Source: Burkholderiales bacterium PBB6
Lineage (GTDB): Bacteria > Pseudomonadota > Gammaproteobacteria > Burkholderiales > Burkholderiaceae_C
DNA: 64,000 bases
Direction: 5' to 3'
NCBI GenBank assembly: GCA_002255925.1
Contig: NKIH01000005.1
Span: 186,001-250,000 of the forward strand
Shown: positions 1-8,014 of the stretch, piece after piece
Numbering within the stretch: position 1 is the stretch's first letter
Layout: the number at the start of each line of letters is the position of its first letter
Made by a program: the position numbers and the translations under genes
Notes under the pieces: generated by a model
Databases searched by the model: none
Told to the model about the DNA's origin: nothing
Seen by the model: the letters and a program-made list of their open reading frames with translations, nothing else

Positions 1-151
1 CGTGGTCCAGCGCAATCGCGCGGGGGATCTCGTAGACCTCGGTCAGGCGATCGCCCACCCACACCTTCAGGCCCGCCTGGCCCAGCAGCGCAGCGGCGGT
101 GGCGCCAGCGGGGCCGAAGCCCACGATGGCCACATCAAATGCGGTCGACAT
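1..151 (-). CDS. FAD-dependent aromatic monooxygenase, N-terminal part (MhpA-like)
   Basis: Only the first 50 codons are in the window; the gene runs off the left edge. The N-terminus reads MSTAFDVAIVGFGPAGATA, a classic beta-alpha-beta dinucleotide-binding fold with GxGxxG (GFGPAG), followed by a stretch ending IPRAIALDH. This is typical of single-component flavin hydroxylases of the PheA/MhpA type, which add one oxygen to a phenolic ring using NAD(P)H. It starts 4 bp after the stop of the fumarylacetoacetate hydrolase-fold gene and is the last visible gene of a minus-strand aromatic operon. The family is seen; the exact substrate cannot be read from this fragment. Confidence 0.8.
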   Translation of the reverse strand, partial: MSTAFDVAIVGFGPAGATAAALLGQAGLKVWVGDRLTEVYEIPRAIALDH

Positions 152-155
152 CGAC

Positions 156-998
156 TCAGGCCTCGTTGCTGATCGGGTTGACCAAGGTGCCGATGCGTTC
201 GATCTCGACCTCGATGACATCGCCGGCCTTCATCCAGACCGGCGGTGTGCGGGCCTGGCCAACGCCGGCGGGTGTGCCCATGGCAATCACGTCGCCCGGC
301 TCCAGCGTCATGCATTCCGACAGCAGCGAGATGGTTTCGGCAACGCCCCAGATCATGTCGCTGGTCGTGGCGTGCTGCATCACCTGGCCGTTCAGGCGGC
401 TCTGGATGGTCAGGCCCGTGGCACCGGGGGCCAGCTCATCGGCCGTGACCAGCACCGGACCAAAACCACCGGTCGCATCGAAGTTCTTGCCGATGGTCCA
501 CTGCGGGGTGCGCTTCTGATAGTCACGTACCGACATGTCGTTGAAGCAGGTGTAGCCAAACACGTGCTTGAGCGCATCGGCCTGCGACACGTGGCGCGGC
601 ACCTTGGTGCCAATCACCAGCGCCAACTCGGCTTCGTAGTCGAACTTGGCCGAGACACGCGGCACCACGCCGGCCGCGCCGTGCGACAGCAAACTGCTCT
701 TGCCGCGGTAGAAGAACCACGGGTATTCCGGCTTCTCGCGACCACCTTCCTTGGCATGGTCGAAGTAGTTCAGCCCCAGGCAGATGATCTTGCCCGGCTC
801 GGGCACCAGCGGGGCCAGGGTCAGCTCGGCCAGCGGCACGCGCGGGGCGTCCGATGCCAGTGCGGCGCGGCCTGCGGCGAGCAAGTCGGTGCCCGCTTCA
901 AGGGCGCGGCGCAAGTCGCTGGTCACGGGCACGACAAGGGCGCCGTCAAGCACGCCCACATGGGGCTGGCCGTCTTTCAGGTAGGTGGTGAATCGCAT
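156..998 (-). CDS. Fumarylacetoacetate hydrolase family protein
   Basis: The 280-residue protein has the FAH fold: a short N-terminal domain (MRFTTYLKDGQ...) and a catalytic domain. Characteristic motifs are IICLGLNYFDHAKE, the metal-binding FDYEAELALVIG, FNDMSVRDYQKRTPQWTIGKNFD and the C-terminal EPGDVIAMGTPAGVG. Members hydrolyse acylpyruvates or isomerise and decarboxylate ring-cleavage products, using Mg2+ or Mn2+ held by acidic residues. It lies between an extradiol-type dioxygenase and a flavin monooxygenase, so it probably acts on the ring-cleavage product in this pathway. Fumarylpyruvate hydrolase and 2-hydroxyhepta-2,4-diene-1,7-dioate isomerase are both possible, and the sequence alone does not decide. 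Confidence 0.93.
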   Translation of the reverse strand: MRFTTYLKDGQPHVGVLDGALVVPVTSDLRRALEAGTDLLAAGRAALASDAPRVPLAELTLAPLVPEPGKIICLGLNYFDHAKEGGREKPEYPWFFYRGKSSLLSHGAAGVVPRVSAKFDYEAELALVIGTKVPRHVSQADALKHVFGYTCFNDMSVRDYQKRTPQWTIGKNFDATGGFGPVLVTADELAPGATGLTIQSRLNGQVMQHATTSDMIWGVAETISLLSECMTLEPGDVIAMGTPAGVGQARTPPVWMKAGDVIEVEIERIGTLVNPISNEA

Positions 999-1033
999 GT
1001 TGGTCTCCTGGGGGGTGTGTCTGTGTGTGTTGG

Positions 1034-1942
1034 TCAGCGGGCTGGCGCAAAGAAGACCGCCCGTTGGGCAGCCTTCAGTTCAGGCGTTGGCGGAATGGCA
1101 ATGCCCCACTGGTCGATGCGGCCGGGCGGCCAGGTCCAGTCGGTCGGGCTGCCGACTGGATAGCTATCGTCGATCTGCTCGACTTCCGCCGTGTACTCAA
1201 TGACGACGCCGAACGGATCGATGAAGTAGTTGAAGGCGTTGTCGCCCGGGCCATGACGGCCGGGGCCCCACTGGATGCCGTGACCGGCATCACGCATGCG
1301 ACCGCCGCCGCGCATCACGTCGTCCAGCGTGGGCACCACAAAGGCGATGTGGTTGAGCGCGTCGTTGTCGGTGTCACCGATCGCGAGCGAGTGGTGATCC
1401 GCGTTGCAGTTCATGAAGGCCATGATCCGGGTCCGGTCCGCCAGCACGAAGCCCAGCGCCTGCTCCAGAAACGTCCGGGTGAGCTCGACGGCGTGGCTGT
1501 TGAGCACGGCGTGCGCCAGGCGTTGCGGCCGGTCGGCCGGCGCGGGCTCATCAGGCGTGCGGCGGGCGTCGCCGTACACCACCTCGAACCGGCGCCCGTC
1601 GGCGTCACGAATCACCACACAGTGGCCACCCGCCGGGCCTGAGGCCGGTGTGCCGGCGGCCACTTCCACCACACCACCCGCCGCCAGCGTGGCCAACTCG
1701 ATCGCGCCAAGCGCCTCGGCCGTGCGGGCACGCAGGGTGATGTGCAGCAACTGCGGCGTGCCCGGGGCTTCGCTGAGTGCCAGCAAGTGATGGTCGGCGC
1801 CGCTGCCGCGCAGATACAGCACGCCGTCAGCACGGTCGGCCACCGTCAGGTGCCAGACCTGGGTGTAGAAGGTTTCCGCAGCGGCCAGGTCAGGGACGGT
1901 GAGGGCCACGCTGCGCAAGGCCTGAACAAGAGGTGATTTCAT
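1034..1942 (-). CDS. VOC-superfamily extradiol-type dioxygenase (two-domain)
   Basis: The 302-residue protein has two vicinal-oxygen-chelate modules (about residues 8-125 and 140-260). The second keeps a 2-His-1-carboxylate iron site: H144 in LAHAVLNS, H198 in ALNHIAF and E249 in VVIEYTAE. This spacing matches BphC-type type-I extradiol dioxygenases, which open catechols next to the diol. The preceding gene's stop overlaps the start (ATGA), so the two are translationally coupled. In the cluster the likely role is ring cleavage of a catechol made by a hydroxylase. The actual catechol is unknown. A non-catalytic VOC role is unlikely because all three ligands are present. Confidence 0.88.
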   Translation of the reverse strand: MKSPLVQALRSVALTVPDLAAAETFYTQVWHLTVADRADGVLYLRGSGADHHLLALSEAPGTPQLLHITLRARTAEALGAIELATLAAGGVVEVAAGTPASGPAGGHCVVIRDADGRRFEVVYGDARRTPDEPAPADRPQRLAHAVLNSHAVELTRTFLEQALGFVLADRTRIMAFMNCNADHHSLAIGDTDNDALNHIAFVVPTLDDVMRGGGRMRDAGHGIQWGPGRHGPGDNAFNYFIDPFGVVIEYTAEVEQIDDSYPVGSPTDWTWPPGRIDQWGIAIPPTPELKAAQRAVFFAPAR

Positions 1943-2997
1943 GGGTGCTCCGTGGCCAGTGCGCTGCCGGCGCGTGGGCCGAGGAAACGACGGGCGTTGT
2001 CAAAGGCGAGCGCGCGGCTCGTGTGCTCGTCCAGCCCGGCTTCGGCCAGACGCGCCAGCGGCGTGCGCTCGTGGAAATTGAAGGGGTAGTCGCTGCCGAC
2101 CATCAGCTGGCTGGCGCCAAAGGTGTGAACCAGGTGCTGCAAGGTGGGCGCATCGAACACCAGGGTGTCCACAAAGAGTTGCCGGGCCTGTTCACGCGGC
2201 GAGGCGGTGATGCTGTCGCGCAGCGCCGGAAACACCTGCCAGCCCTGCTGCAGCCGCGGCAGCAACATCGCCAGCGTGCCGCCGCCGTGGCTGAAGGCCA
2301 GACGCAGCCGGGGGCATGCCAGCATCAGGTTGCTGGTGATGACCGATGCCGCGGCCAGGCCGACATCGGTCGGGTAAGCCAGCACCTGCTGCAGCGGGGC
2401 GGGCCCCACCAGTCGGTCCATGCCGGCCGGTTTGAGCGCATGCACGAAGACCGGCACATCCAGGGCCTCACAGGCCTGGAAAAACGGCAGGAAGCGCGGC
2501 GCCCCGATCGGGACACCATTCACGTTGCTGCCGATCTCCACGCCCACCAGGCCCAACACGTTCATGGCGTGATGCAGCTCGTCGATGGCGGCGTCGATGT
2601 CTTGCAAAGGCACTGCCGCCAGGCCGAGCAAAGCCCCACCGCCCTCATGCACCATCACGGCCGTCTGCTCGTTCAAATAGCGCAGCAGCTGCCGGGCCGG
2701 GGCCAGCTCCAGCCAGTAGCTGAGCAATTCCGGCATCGGCGACAGCACCTGGTGCGTCAGTCCCATGGCGGGCAGATCGGCCAGCCGGTGCGGCACGCTC
2801 CAGCATTTTTCAGAGACGGTGCGGTATTGCTTGCCGTCGATCATCACGTGGCGATGACACAGCCCGCCCTGCGCGGCCGCCAAAACAGTAGACGGCCAGC
2901 CCGCGGGCGCGGCATCACCTAGCCACGCGGGGAAGTGCTCAGGCACCACGTGCGCATGCACGTCGATGCCACCACAGGTGCACTGCATCAGCGCCAT
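1939..2997 (-). CDS. ACMSD-like amidohydrolase (decarboxylase/hydratase type)
   Basis: From the chosen start (MALMQCTCGG) the protein is 352 residues. It has the metal-dependent amidohydrolase fold of the ACMSD family: HxH in GIDVHAHVVPEHF, the conserved VGVEIGSNVNG, FSHGGGTL and the final GSDYPFN with its metal-ligand Asp. Relatives decarboxylate aromatic or muconate acids (ACMSD, gamma-resorcylate and 5-carboxyvanillate decarboxylases) or hydrate dienoates. An upstream start at 3045 would overlap the GlcG-like gene by 43 bp, so the start at 2997, 6 bp after that gene, is preferred. It is probably a decarboxylase or hydratase step of the same aromatic pathway. Confidence 0.88.
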   Translation of the reverse strand: MALMQCTCGGIDVHAHVVPEHFPAWLGDAAPAGWPSTVLAAAQGGLCHRHVMIDGKQYRTVSEKCWSVPHRLADLPAMGLTHQVLSPMPELLSYWLELAPARQLLRYLNEQTAVMVHEGGGALLGLAAVPLQDIDAAIDELHHAMNVLGLVGVEIGSNVNGVPIGAPRFLPFFQACEALDVPVFVHALKPAGMDRLVGPAPLQQVLAYPTDVGLAAASVITSNLMLACPRLRLAFSHGGGTLAMLLPRLQQGWQVFPALRDSITASPREQARQLFVDTLVFDAPTLQHLVHTFGASQLMVGSDYPFNFHERTPLARLAEAGLDEHTSRALAFDNARRFLGPRAGSALATEHP

Positions 2998-3002
2998 GGC
3001 AC

Positions 3003-3428
3003 TCACGCAGCGATCAAACCGATGGCCCGCACACCCGCCTGGCAAATGGCTTCGTCTTCATCGCCTGTGCCGCCCGATGCACCCACGGCGCCCAGGATGT
3101 GCCCATCGGCAGACTTGATCAACACGGCCCCGGTCTGCGGCAGAAAGCGGCCGTCAGCCGTGGCCGCCAGCGTGGTGAAGAAGTTCGGATTGCCTTTGGC
3201 CCGCTCTGCCAGCACGCGGCTGTTGACCCCCATGCCCACCGACGCCCAGGCTTTGCCCGTGGCAATGTCGACGCGGAACATGCTGGCACCGTCTTCCCGC
3301 TGAGCCGCCTTCAAATGCCCCGCGTCGTCGAGCACCACCACGGCCATCGGCGCATGGCCGGCCACGCGGGCTGCGGCCAATGCGGCAGTCAGCAGTTCAT
3401 TGGCCTGAGCCAGGGTGAGAGAGGACAT
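3003..3428 (-). CDS. GlcG/HbpS-family small protein
   Basis: The 141-residue protein starts MSSLTLAQANELLTAALAAA and contains AVVVLDDAGHLKAAQREDGAS, SVGMGVNSRVLAERAKGNP and a C-terminal GAVGASGGTGDEDEAICQAG. These are the hallmarks of the GlcG/HbpS (formerly DUF336) family. Such proteins often sit in aromatic or glycolate catabolic operons and have been linked to haem or cobalamin binding, but no common enzymatic activity is established. It is the first gene of the minus-strand aromatic operon and faces the divergent LysR gene across a 114-bp promoter region. The start at 3428 is chosen because homology begins there. An in-frame start at 3482 adds an unconserved tail. Confidence 0.88.
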   Translation of the reverse strand: MSSLTLAQANELLTAALAAARVAGHAPMAVVVLDDAGHLKAAQREDGASMFRVDIATGKAWASVGMGVNSRVLAERAKGNPNFFTTLAATADGRFLPQTGAVLIKSADGHILGAVGASGGTGDEDEAICQAGVRAIGLIAA

Positions 3429-3521
3429 GCGCGAGGTCTCCGGGTTTGGCGCCGAAGGCCGGCGCTCTTTGATCTGGCGCAAAGTCTAGGGATTTGGACA
3501 TCATCCAGAAAGTAGATGCTG

Positions 3522-3538
3522 TGGATTCGTAGAATCCA
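3522..3538. promoter_or_regulatory. Palindrome in the LysR/GlcG divergent promoter
   Basis: TGGATTC-GTA-GAATCCA is a perfect inverted repeat with 7-bp arms, 4 bp before the LysR start codon and 93 bp upstream of the divergent operon. It contains the T-N11-A geometry expected of LysR operators. A weaker TGGA-N5-TCCA pair lies at 3495-3507. It is a candidate autoregulatory and effector-responsive operator. Confidence 0.5.
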
Positions 3539-3542
3539 TCTC

Positions 3543-4451
3543 ATGGATATGCGAAGCATCGACCTGAACCTGCTCGTGGCCTTCGATGCCATGTGTCAAC
3601 ACCAGAGCGTGACCCGCGCCGGTGAGGCCATCGGCCTGAGCCAGCCGGCGATGAGTGCGGCGGTGGCGCGGCTGCGGGCCTTGTTCAACGACCCCTTGTT
3701 CGTGAAGGTGGGCACAGTGATGCAGCCCACCGAACGCGCGCAGGCACTGGCCGAAGCCGTGCGCAGGGTGATGGTGACGGTGCAACAGGAAATCCTGCAA
3801 CCCAGCGGCTTCACGCCCGAGACGAGCGACCGCACGTTCACGGTGATCACCCCCGACATCGGTGAGATGCACTTCCTGCCGCTGCTGCTGGCCCACCTGG
3901 CCAAGGCGGCACCCGGCGTGCGCCTGAATGCCGTGTCACGCAACCGGGAAGCGGCCGGCGAAACCCTGGCGGGTGCCGATGCCGATCTGGCCCTGGGCTA
4001 CTTTCCGGACCTGAAGGGATCGGCGTTTTTCCAGCAGAAGCTCTTCGACAACAAGCATGTCTGCCTGCTCAGGCGCGACCACCCCCAGTTGCGCAAGGGC
4101 AGCCTGACGCTGAAGGCCTATCTGGCGCTCCAGCATGTGGTGGTGCATCCGGACGGACGTGAGCACGTGTTCGAGCGGCACCTGCAACAAACCGGACACA
4201 AGCGGGACGTGCGCCTGGAGCTGTCGCACTTCATGAGCCTGATGCCGATCATCGAGAGCACCGACCTGGTGGCCACGGTGCCCCGCGATCTGGCGGCCAT
4301 TTGCCAGCGCTACACCCAGGTGGAAATCGTCGCCTGCCCGATTGCTTGCCCGGTCATTCCGGTGCACCAGTTCTGGCACCGCCGCTCACACAAGGACGCG
4401 GCGAGCATCTGGCTGCGTGCCCAGGTGGCGCAGTTGTTCAAGGCTGGCTAA
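3543..4451 (+). CDS. LysR-family transcriptional regulator
   Basis: The 302-residue protein starts MDMRSIDLNLLVAFDAM. It has an N-terminal winged helix-turn-helix (VTRAGEAIGLSQPAMSAAVARLRALFNDPLFVK, about residues 20-55) and a periplasmic-binding-protein-like effector domain. The start at 3543 places the conserved DLNLL at residue 6, as in the NodD/LinR/NahR branch that responds to aromatic effectors. It is transcribed away from the five-gene aromatic operon, so it most likely activates that operon when the aromatic substrate or an intermediate is present. The inducer cannot be deduced. Confidence 0.93.
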   Translation: MDMRSIDLNLLVAFDAMCQHQSVTRAGEAIGLSQPAMSAAVARLRALFNDPLFVKVGTVMQPTERAQALAEAVRRVMVTVQQEILQPSGFTPETSDRTFTVITPDIGEMHFLPLLLAHLAKAAPGVRLNAVSRNREAAGETLAGADADLALGYFPDLKGSAFFQQKLFDNKHVCLLRRDHPQLRKGSLTLKAYLALQHVVVHPDGREHVFERHLQQTGHKRDVRLELSHFMSLMPIIESTDLVATVPRDLAAICQRYTQVEIVACPIACPVIPVHQFWHRRSHKDAASIWLRAQVAQLFKAG

Positions 4452-4940
4452 CACGAGCAGGGAGCGGCCCGATTCGCCGCTGAACAGCGTCACGTGCCAA
4501 TCCACTTGCCGTCTTGCCTGCGGAGCCAGCCACGCCCCCCTCTTGCCACCCGCCCCGAGCAGGATCCGTTGCGGCTTGACCGCGGGCGGAGATCAGGTTC
4601 GACGAACTTCCGGCAAAACCTGGAGAGTGGCCGAACACCGCCGGCCGATTGGCTTCTCGCAGGTTCACGGCTGTGAGACGTCGCTACTTCAGCCGCTTCA
4701 GGGATCAATCTACATTCGTTGGAGCGTCACATCAGGGCGCGCAGGTCAAACGAACTCCGTCAGCGCCGCGGTGGTGGTTCAAATTTTCTTCATGTGAACG
4801 CCAGCGAAAAAGCAGCTGAATTCGACGCAACTTTTAGCTGCAGATAAGAATAGTTATCGCAATATCTGCAAATGAGGGCGGCAACTTTGGGGCGCTCAAC
4901 CGCTAACTTGGTTGTCGAACAGGCGAGGCCCCGGGCCGGT
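4452..4940. other. Gene-poor intergenic stretch (489 bp)
   Basis: This lies between the convergent ends of the LysR gene and the MarR gene. Several short open frames exist on both strands, but none has a recognisable protein, a sensible ribosome site or consistent codon use. From about 4790 to 4900 the base composition becomes more AT-rich and holds an inverted repeat (4839-4870). No gene is called here. Confidence 0.6.
4839..4870. repeat. Inverted repeat TGCAGATA...TATCTGCA
   Basis: TGCAGATA (4839-4846) and TATCTGCA (4863-4870) are perfect 8-bp arms around a 16-bp spacer. It is downstream of both flanking genes, so it could be a transcript-end hairpin or a protein site. No U-tract follows, which weakens the terminator reading. 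Confidence 0.4.
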
Positions 4941-5495
4941 TCACGGCCTACGGGTTTTGGTGCTTGGCCGATCAGCCTCAAGGTACGCGACAGTAGCTGC
5001 GTCAACGGCAGGGAGATTTTCGTGCAGGCGGCGCAGCAGGCCAATCAGAGTTTCCCGCTCCTGCGCATCGAGCACTGACAGGAAAGCCGCTTCACGTGCG
5101 AGTGCGACTCCCATGATGCGGTCATGCAGAGATTTGCCCTCAGTCGTCAAGCGTGCGATACGCAGACGTCCATCCTCGGCATCCAAGTCCATGGTGATCA
5201 GGCCTTTGGTCTGCATGCTCTTAAAGCAGCGACTAACACTCGCCTTGTCCATACCGATCACTTTGGACACCTGCTGCGCACTGATCGCTCCCTCAATCGC
5301 CAGCAGGACCAAACATCGCCAAGTCTCGATCCCTGTGTCGAATGCTGCGAGATAGTGAGCGCTTGCGCCACGGCTCAGCTTATTGGCTATCCAGGTGAGA
5401 TAGGCCGGCACATAGCGGTTCAAATCCACCACGCCTGTCACGGGCAGATCGTCACCGGTAGATGGTGTATTGGCCTTGCGACGACGGGTACTCAC
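4941..5495 (-). CDS. MarR-family transcriptional regulator
   Basis: The 184-residue protein has a MarR winged helix (about residues 60-125: AFDTGIETWRCLVLLAIEGAISAQQVSKVIGMDKASVSRCFKSM, then the wing LDAEDGRLRIARLTTEGKSL). Dimerisation helices lie at both ends. The start codon is GTG at 5495. It is encoded in the same direction as, and 99 bp downstream of, the liv genes, and is the only regulator near the liv/van block. MarR proteins in such blocks usually repress uptake and oxidation genes until an aromatic acid binds. The repeated CAACTWGTTGAAAT motif at 10217-10299 is a candidate target. Confidence 0.92.
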   Translation of the reverse strand: MSTRRRKANTPSTGDDLPVTGVVDLNRYVPAYLTWIANKLSRGASAHYLAAFDTGIETWRCLVLLAIEGAISAQQVSKVIGMDKASVSRCFKSMQTKGLITMDLDAEDGRLRIARLTTEGKSLHDRIMGVALAREAAFLSVLDAQERETLIGLLRRLHENLPAVDAATVAYLEADRPSTKTRRP

Positions 5496-5594
5496 GCAGC
5501 CGACCCCAATAAAACTGGCTGGCCCACCCTTGTGTTACGGAGCTTAAATCTGGACATGGCGATGATTGTCTTGCACTTTGTTGATTCCGCCAGA

Positions 5595-6293
5595 TCAGTG
5601 GACGGCAAGACCTATGTGGCGGTCAAGTGCCGCGGGGTCCTCCTGTAGATGTTTCGCCGATGCCTCATGCACTGCGTGTCCCCGTGCGAGGACAACCGCG
5701 CGCTGGGCGTAACCAAGTACTTCCTGTACCTGCTGCTCGACGATCAGAACTGCGAGGCCACTCAACTGTGCAAAGGCACGCAGCAAGTCCTGTCGTATCA
5801 GTGGCGCCAAACCCTCCAATGGCTCGTCCAGCAGGAGCAATCTCGGCTGCCCTAAGAGCGCACGTGCCACGCTCAGCATTTGCTGCTCGCCACCAGACAG
5901 CTGTATCCCACCATTGCGCCTACGTTCAGCCAAACGCGGGAACAATGCATAGGCCTCGTCCAGTGCGCGCCGACTACGCCCCTTTGCGCCGGCGAGAAGG
6001 TTTTCCTCCACCGTTAGTGAAGGGAAGATGTCGCGCGTCTGCGGTACGTAGCCGAGACCCAACGAAGCACGCTTGTGTGGAGGAAGCCCGGCCAGGTCAT
6101 GCCCGTCGAAGACTATACGCCCGTGCCGCAGTTCATTCAGCCCCATAACGGTACGCAAGGTTGTGGTCTTACCCACTCCGTTGCGCCCCAGTAGGGCTAC
6201 GCGCTCCCCGCCGTCGACCTGCAAATTGAGATGGTTCAAAACAGTGGTCGGGCCGTAGCCGCTGTCGACCTCGCGAAGTTCCAGCAGAGGCAT
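5595..6293 (-). CDS. livF: Branched-chain amino acid-type ABC transporter ATPase (LivF)
   Basis: The 232-residue cytoplasmic ATPase has Walker A GRNGVGKTTTLRTVMG, signature LSGGEQQMLSVARALL and Walker B RLLLLDEPLEGLAP, with GYVPQTRDIFPSLTVEENL typical of LivF. It starts 2 bp after the stop of LivG and is the last gene of the LivKHMGF unit. The HAAT family carries branched-chain amino acids in model species. In Burkholderiales many members carry aromatic acids or other carboxylates, and the adjacent Rieske oxygenase genes favour an aromatic substrate here. Confidence 0.93.
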   Translation of the reverse strand: MPLLELREVDSGYGPTTVLNHLNLQVDGGERVALLGRNGVGKTTTLRTVMGLNELRHGRIVFDGHDLAGLPPHKRASLGLGYVPQTRDIFPSLTVEENLLAGAKGRSRRALDEAYALFPRLAERRRNGGIQLSGGEQQMLSVARALLGQPRLLLLDEPLEGLAPLIRQDLLRAFAQLSGLAVLIVEQQVQEVLGYAQRAVVLARGHAVHEASAKHLQEDPAALDRHIGLAVH

Positions 6294-6295
6294 GT

Positions 6296-7042
6296 TTATT
6301 CGTGTCCCAGGTAAGCGGCTCGCACTAAGGGGTGAGCGCGAATTTGGTCAGGGCTGTCTTCGGCAAGCACAGCCCCTTCAGCCAGCACCACGATTCGACG
6401 TGCATAGCGAAAGACGAGGTCCATGTCGTGTTCAATGATGAGCACAGCCAACGTGTCCGGTAGGGAGTCGAGTGCAGCCAATAGCTTGGGTCCCTCGCTT
6501 TGAGGCACGCCAGCCATTGGCTCATCCAGCAGCAAAACACGTGGCCGAAGAGCCAGCGCAAGCGCAATCTCCACCAGCCGTTGTTCACCGTAGGCGAGTT
6601 GTTCGGTAGGCCAAGCAGCCTGTTCTTGCAGGCCCAGCGTGGCAAGCAGTGAACACGCTTCGGCGGCTAACGTTGGGTAGTCGTCCAGGCTCCTCCAGCA
6701 GCGGCTGGCCAGCTGTTCGCGCTCAAAGAGCGCCATTGCGACCTGGTGCTGCACAGGCAGCGTCGGTGCCAAGGTTGTAATTTGGAAGGTACGCGCCAAG
6801 CCTTGCTTTACCCGCTCGGCTTGCGACCGCGCCGTAATGTCTTTGCCTGCCAGCAAGATGCGGCCGGAGCCGGGAGGCACCACGCCACTGATCTGGTGAA
6901 CGAGTGTGGTTTTTCCAGCGCCGTTGGGCCCAATCAAGGCCACGCGATCACCCGCATGCAGTTGCAGCGACACATCACGGGTTACATGCAAACCTCCATA
7001 GTGTTTGTTCAGCAATTCAACTTGGAGCAGGGGGAGGGTCAT
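6296..7042 (-). CDS. livG: Branched-chain amino acid-type ABC transporter ATPase (LivG)
   Basis: The 248-residue ATPase has Walker A GPNGAGKTTLVHQISG, Walker B RVLLLDEPMAGVPQSEG and the D-loop and H-loop VLIIEHDMDLVFRYA. The ABC signature is unusual: where LSYGEQR or LSGGQ is normal, it reads QLAYGEQRLVEIALALA, a known LivG variation. It overlaps the LivM stop by 4 bp (ATGA), so it is co-translated. It forms the heterodimeric ATPase with LivF. Confidence 0.93.
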   Translation of the reverse strand: MTLPLLQVELLNKHYGGLHVTRDVSLQLHAGDRVALIGPNGAGKTTLVHQISGVVPPGSGRILLAGKDITARSQAERVKQGLARTFQITTLAPTLPVQHQVAMALFEREQLASRCWRSLDDYPTLAAEACSLLATLGLQEQAAWPTEQLAYGEQRLVEIALALALRPRVLLLDEPMAGVPQSEGPKLLAALDSLPDTLAVLIIEHDMDLVFRYARRIVVLAEGAVLAEDSPDQIRAHPLVRAAYLGHE

Positions 7043-8010
7043 CGCGTGACTCCTGTGAACTTGAGTCGGCTACGTAGCCACGTCCACGCACGTTCAGGCG
7101 GCAGCAGTACCACCGCCATAAGTGCTGCGCCGACCACAAATAGCCAGTGGTAAGGGTTTATCGAAGCGGCAGTGTGGTGTAGCAATCCAAAGACCACCGA
7201 TCCGACGATAGCCCCCACAAGGCGTCCGGTGCCACCCAGAACAAGCATCACCAGCGTTTCAGCGGAAAGTGCAAAGGCCAAACTGTCTAACCCGACAACC
7301 GCGTTTGTTTGGGCCGACAACGCCCCAGCCACTCCAGCCAACGCTCCGGCGCCGGTGTAGAGGGCCAGCAATCGCCTAAATACGGGCGTGCCCAAGGCCG
7401 CCATCCGGGCGCGACTCTGGTGGATGCCCTGCAGGCTCAGACCGAACGGTGAGAAGAGCACCCTTCTGCACACGTAAAACGCAAACACCAATACCGTCAG
7501 TGCATATAACGCAGCCGTCCGTCCCTCCAGATCGAAGGAGAACTGGCCGAGTACAGGGCCGACAACGAAGCCACTCAGGCCATCGTCGCCGCCAGTCCAG
7601 TCGCGAGCACGCTGGGCCAAGCTGTAGACGATCTGAGCTACCGCCACGGTCAACATCAGGAGCGTGAACCCGTTATAGCGCAGCAGGAACGTTCCAGATA
7701 GGAGCGCCAATGCACCCCCGGCCAGTAGACCGACAAGCAAGCCTGCCAACGGGTCGGCCAAGCCGTTCATGGCGGCGATGCCAGCTGCATATGCTCCAGC
7801 GCCAAACAGCGCCGCGTGGCCGAGCGTTGCCAAGCCTGCCACTCCGACCACTAAGTCGAGCGAAAGCACCAGGAGCGCTGTTGTGCAAATTCGGGTTATC
7901 AGACCCAGTTGGTCTGGTGCTAACAAAACTGAGCACAGCCCCAGAGCTAGAACGGCAGCCGGAGCCCGCCAGGCCGATGGCGACTTGAGGGGATTCTCTG
8001 TCGTGTGCAT
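7039..8010 (-). CDS. livM: Branched-chain amino acid-type ABC permease (LivM)
   Basis: The 323-residue inner-membrane permease starts MHTTENPLKSP. It has about nine hydrophobic segments and the LivM landmarks VVGVAGLATLGHAALFGAGAYAAG and FGLSLQGIHQSRARMAALGTPVFRRLLALYTGAGALAGVAGAL, the EAA-like loop that contacts the ATPases. A longer frame to 8052 would overlap LivH by 38 bp. The start at 8010, 4 bp after LivH, is preferred. Confidence 0.9.
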   Translation of the reverse strand: MHTTENPLKSPSAWRAPAAVLALGLCSVLLAPDQLGLITRICTTALLVLSLDLVVGVAGLATLGHAALFGAGAYAAGIAAMNGLADPLAGLLVGLLAGGALALLSGTFLLRYNGFTLLMLTVAVAQIVYSLAQRARDWTGGDDGLSGFVVGPVLGQFSFDLEGRTAALYALTVLVFAFYVCRRVLFSPFGLSLQGIHQSRARMAALGTPVFRRLLALYTGAGALAGVAGALSAQTNAVVGLDSLAFALSAETLVMLVLGGTGRLVGAIVGSVVFGLLHHTAASINPYHWLFVVGAALMAVVLLPPERAWTWLRSRLKFTGVTR

Positions 8011-8014
8011 ATCT

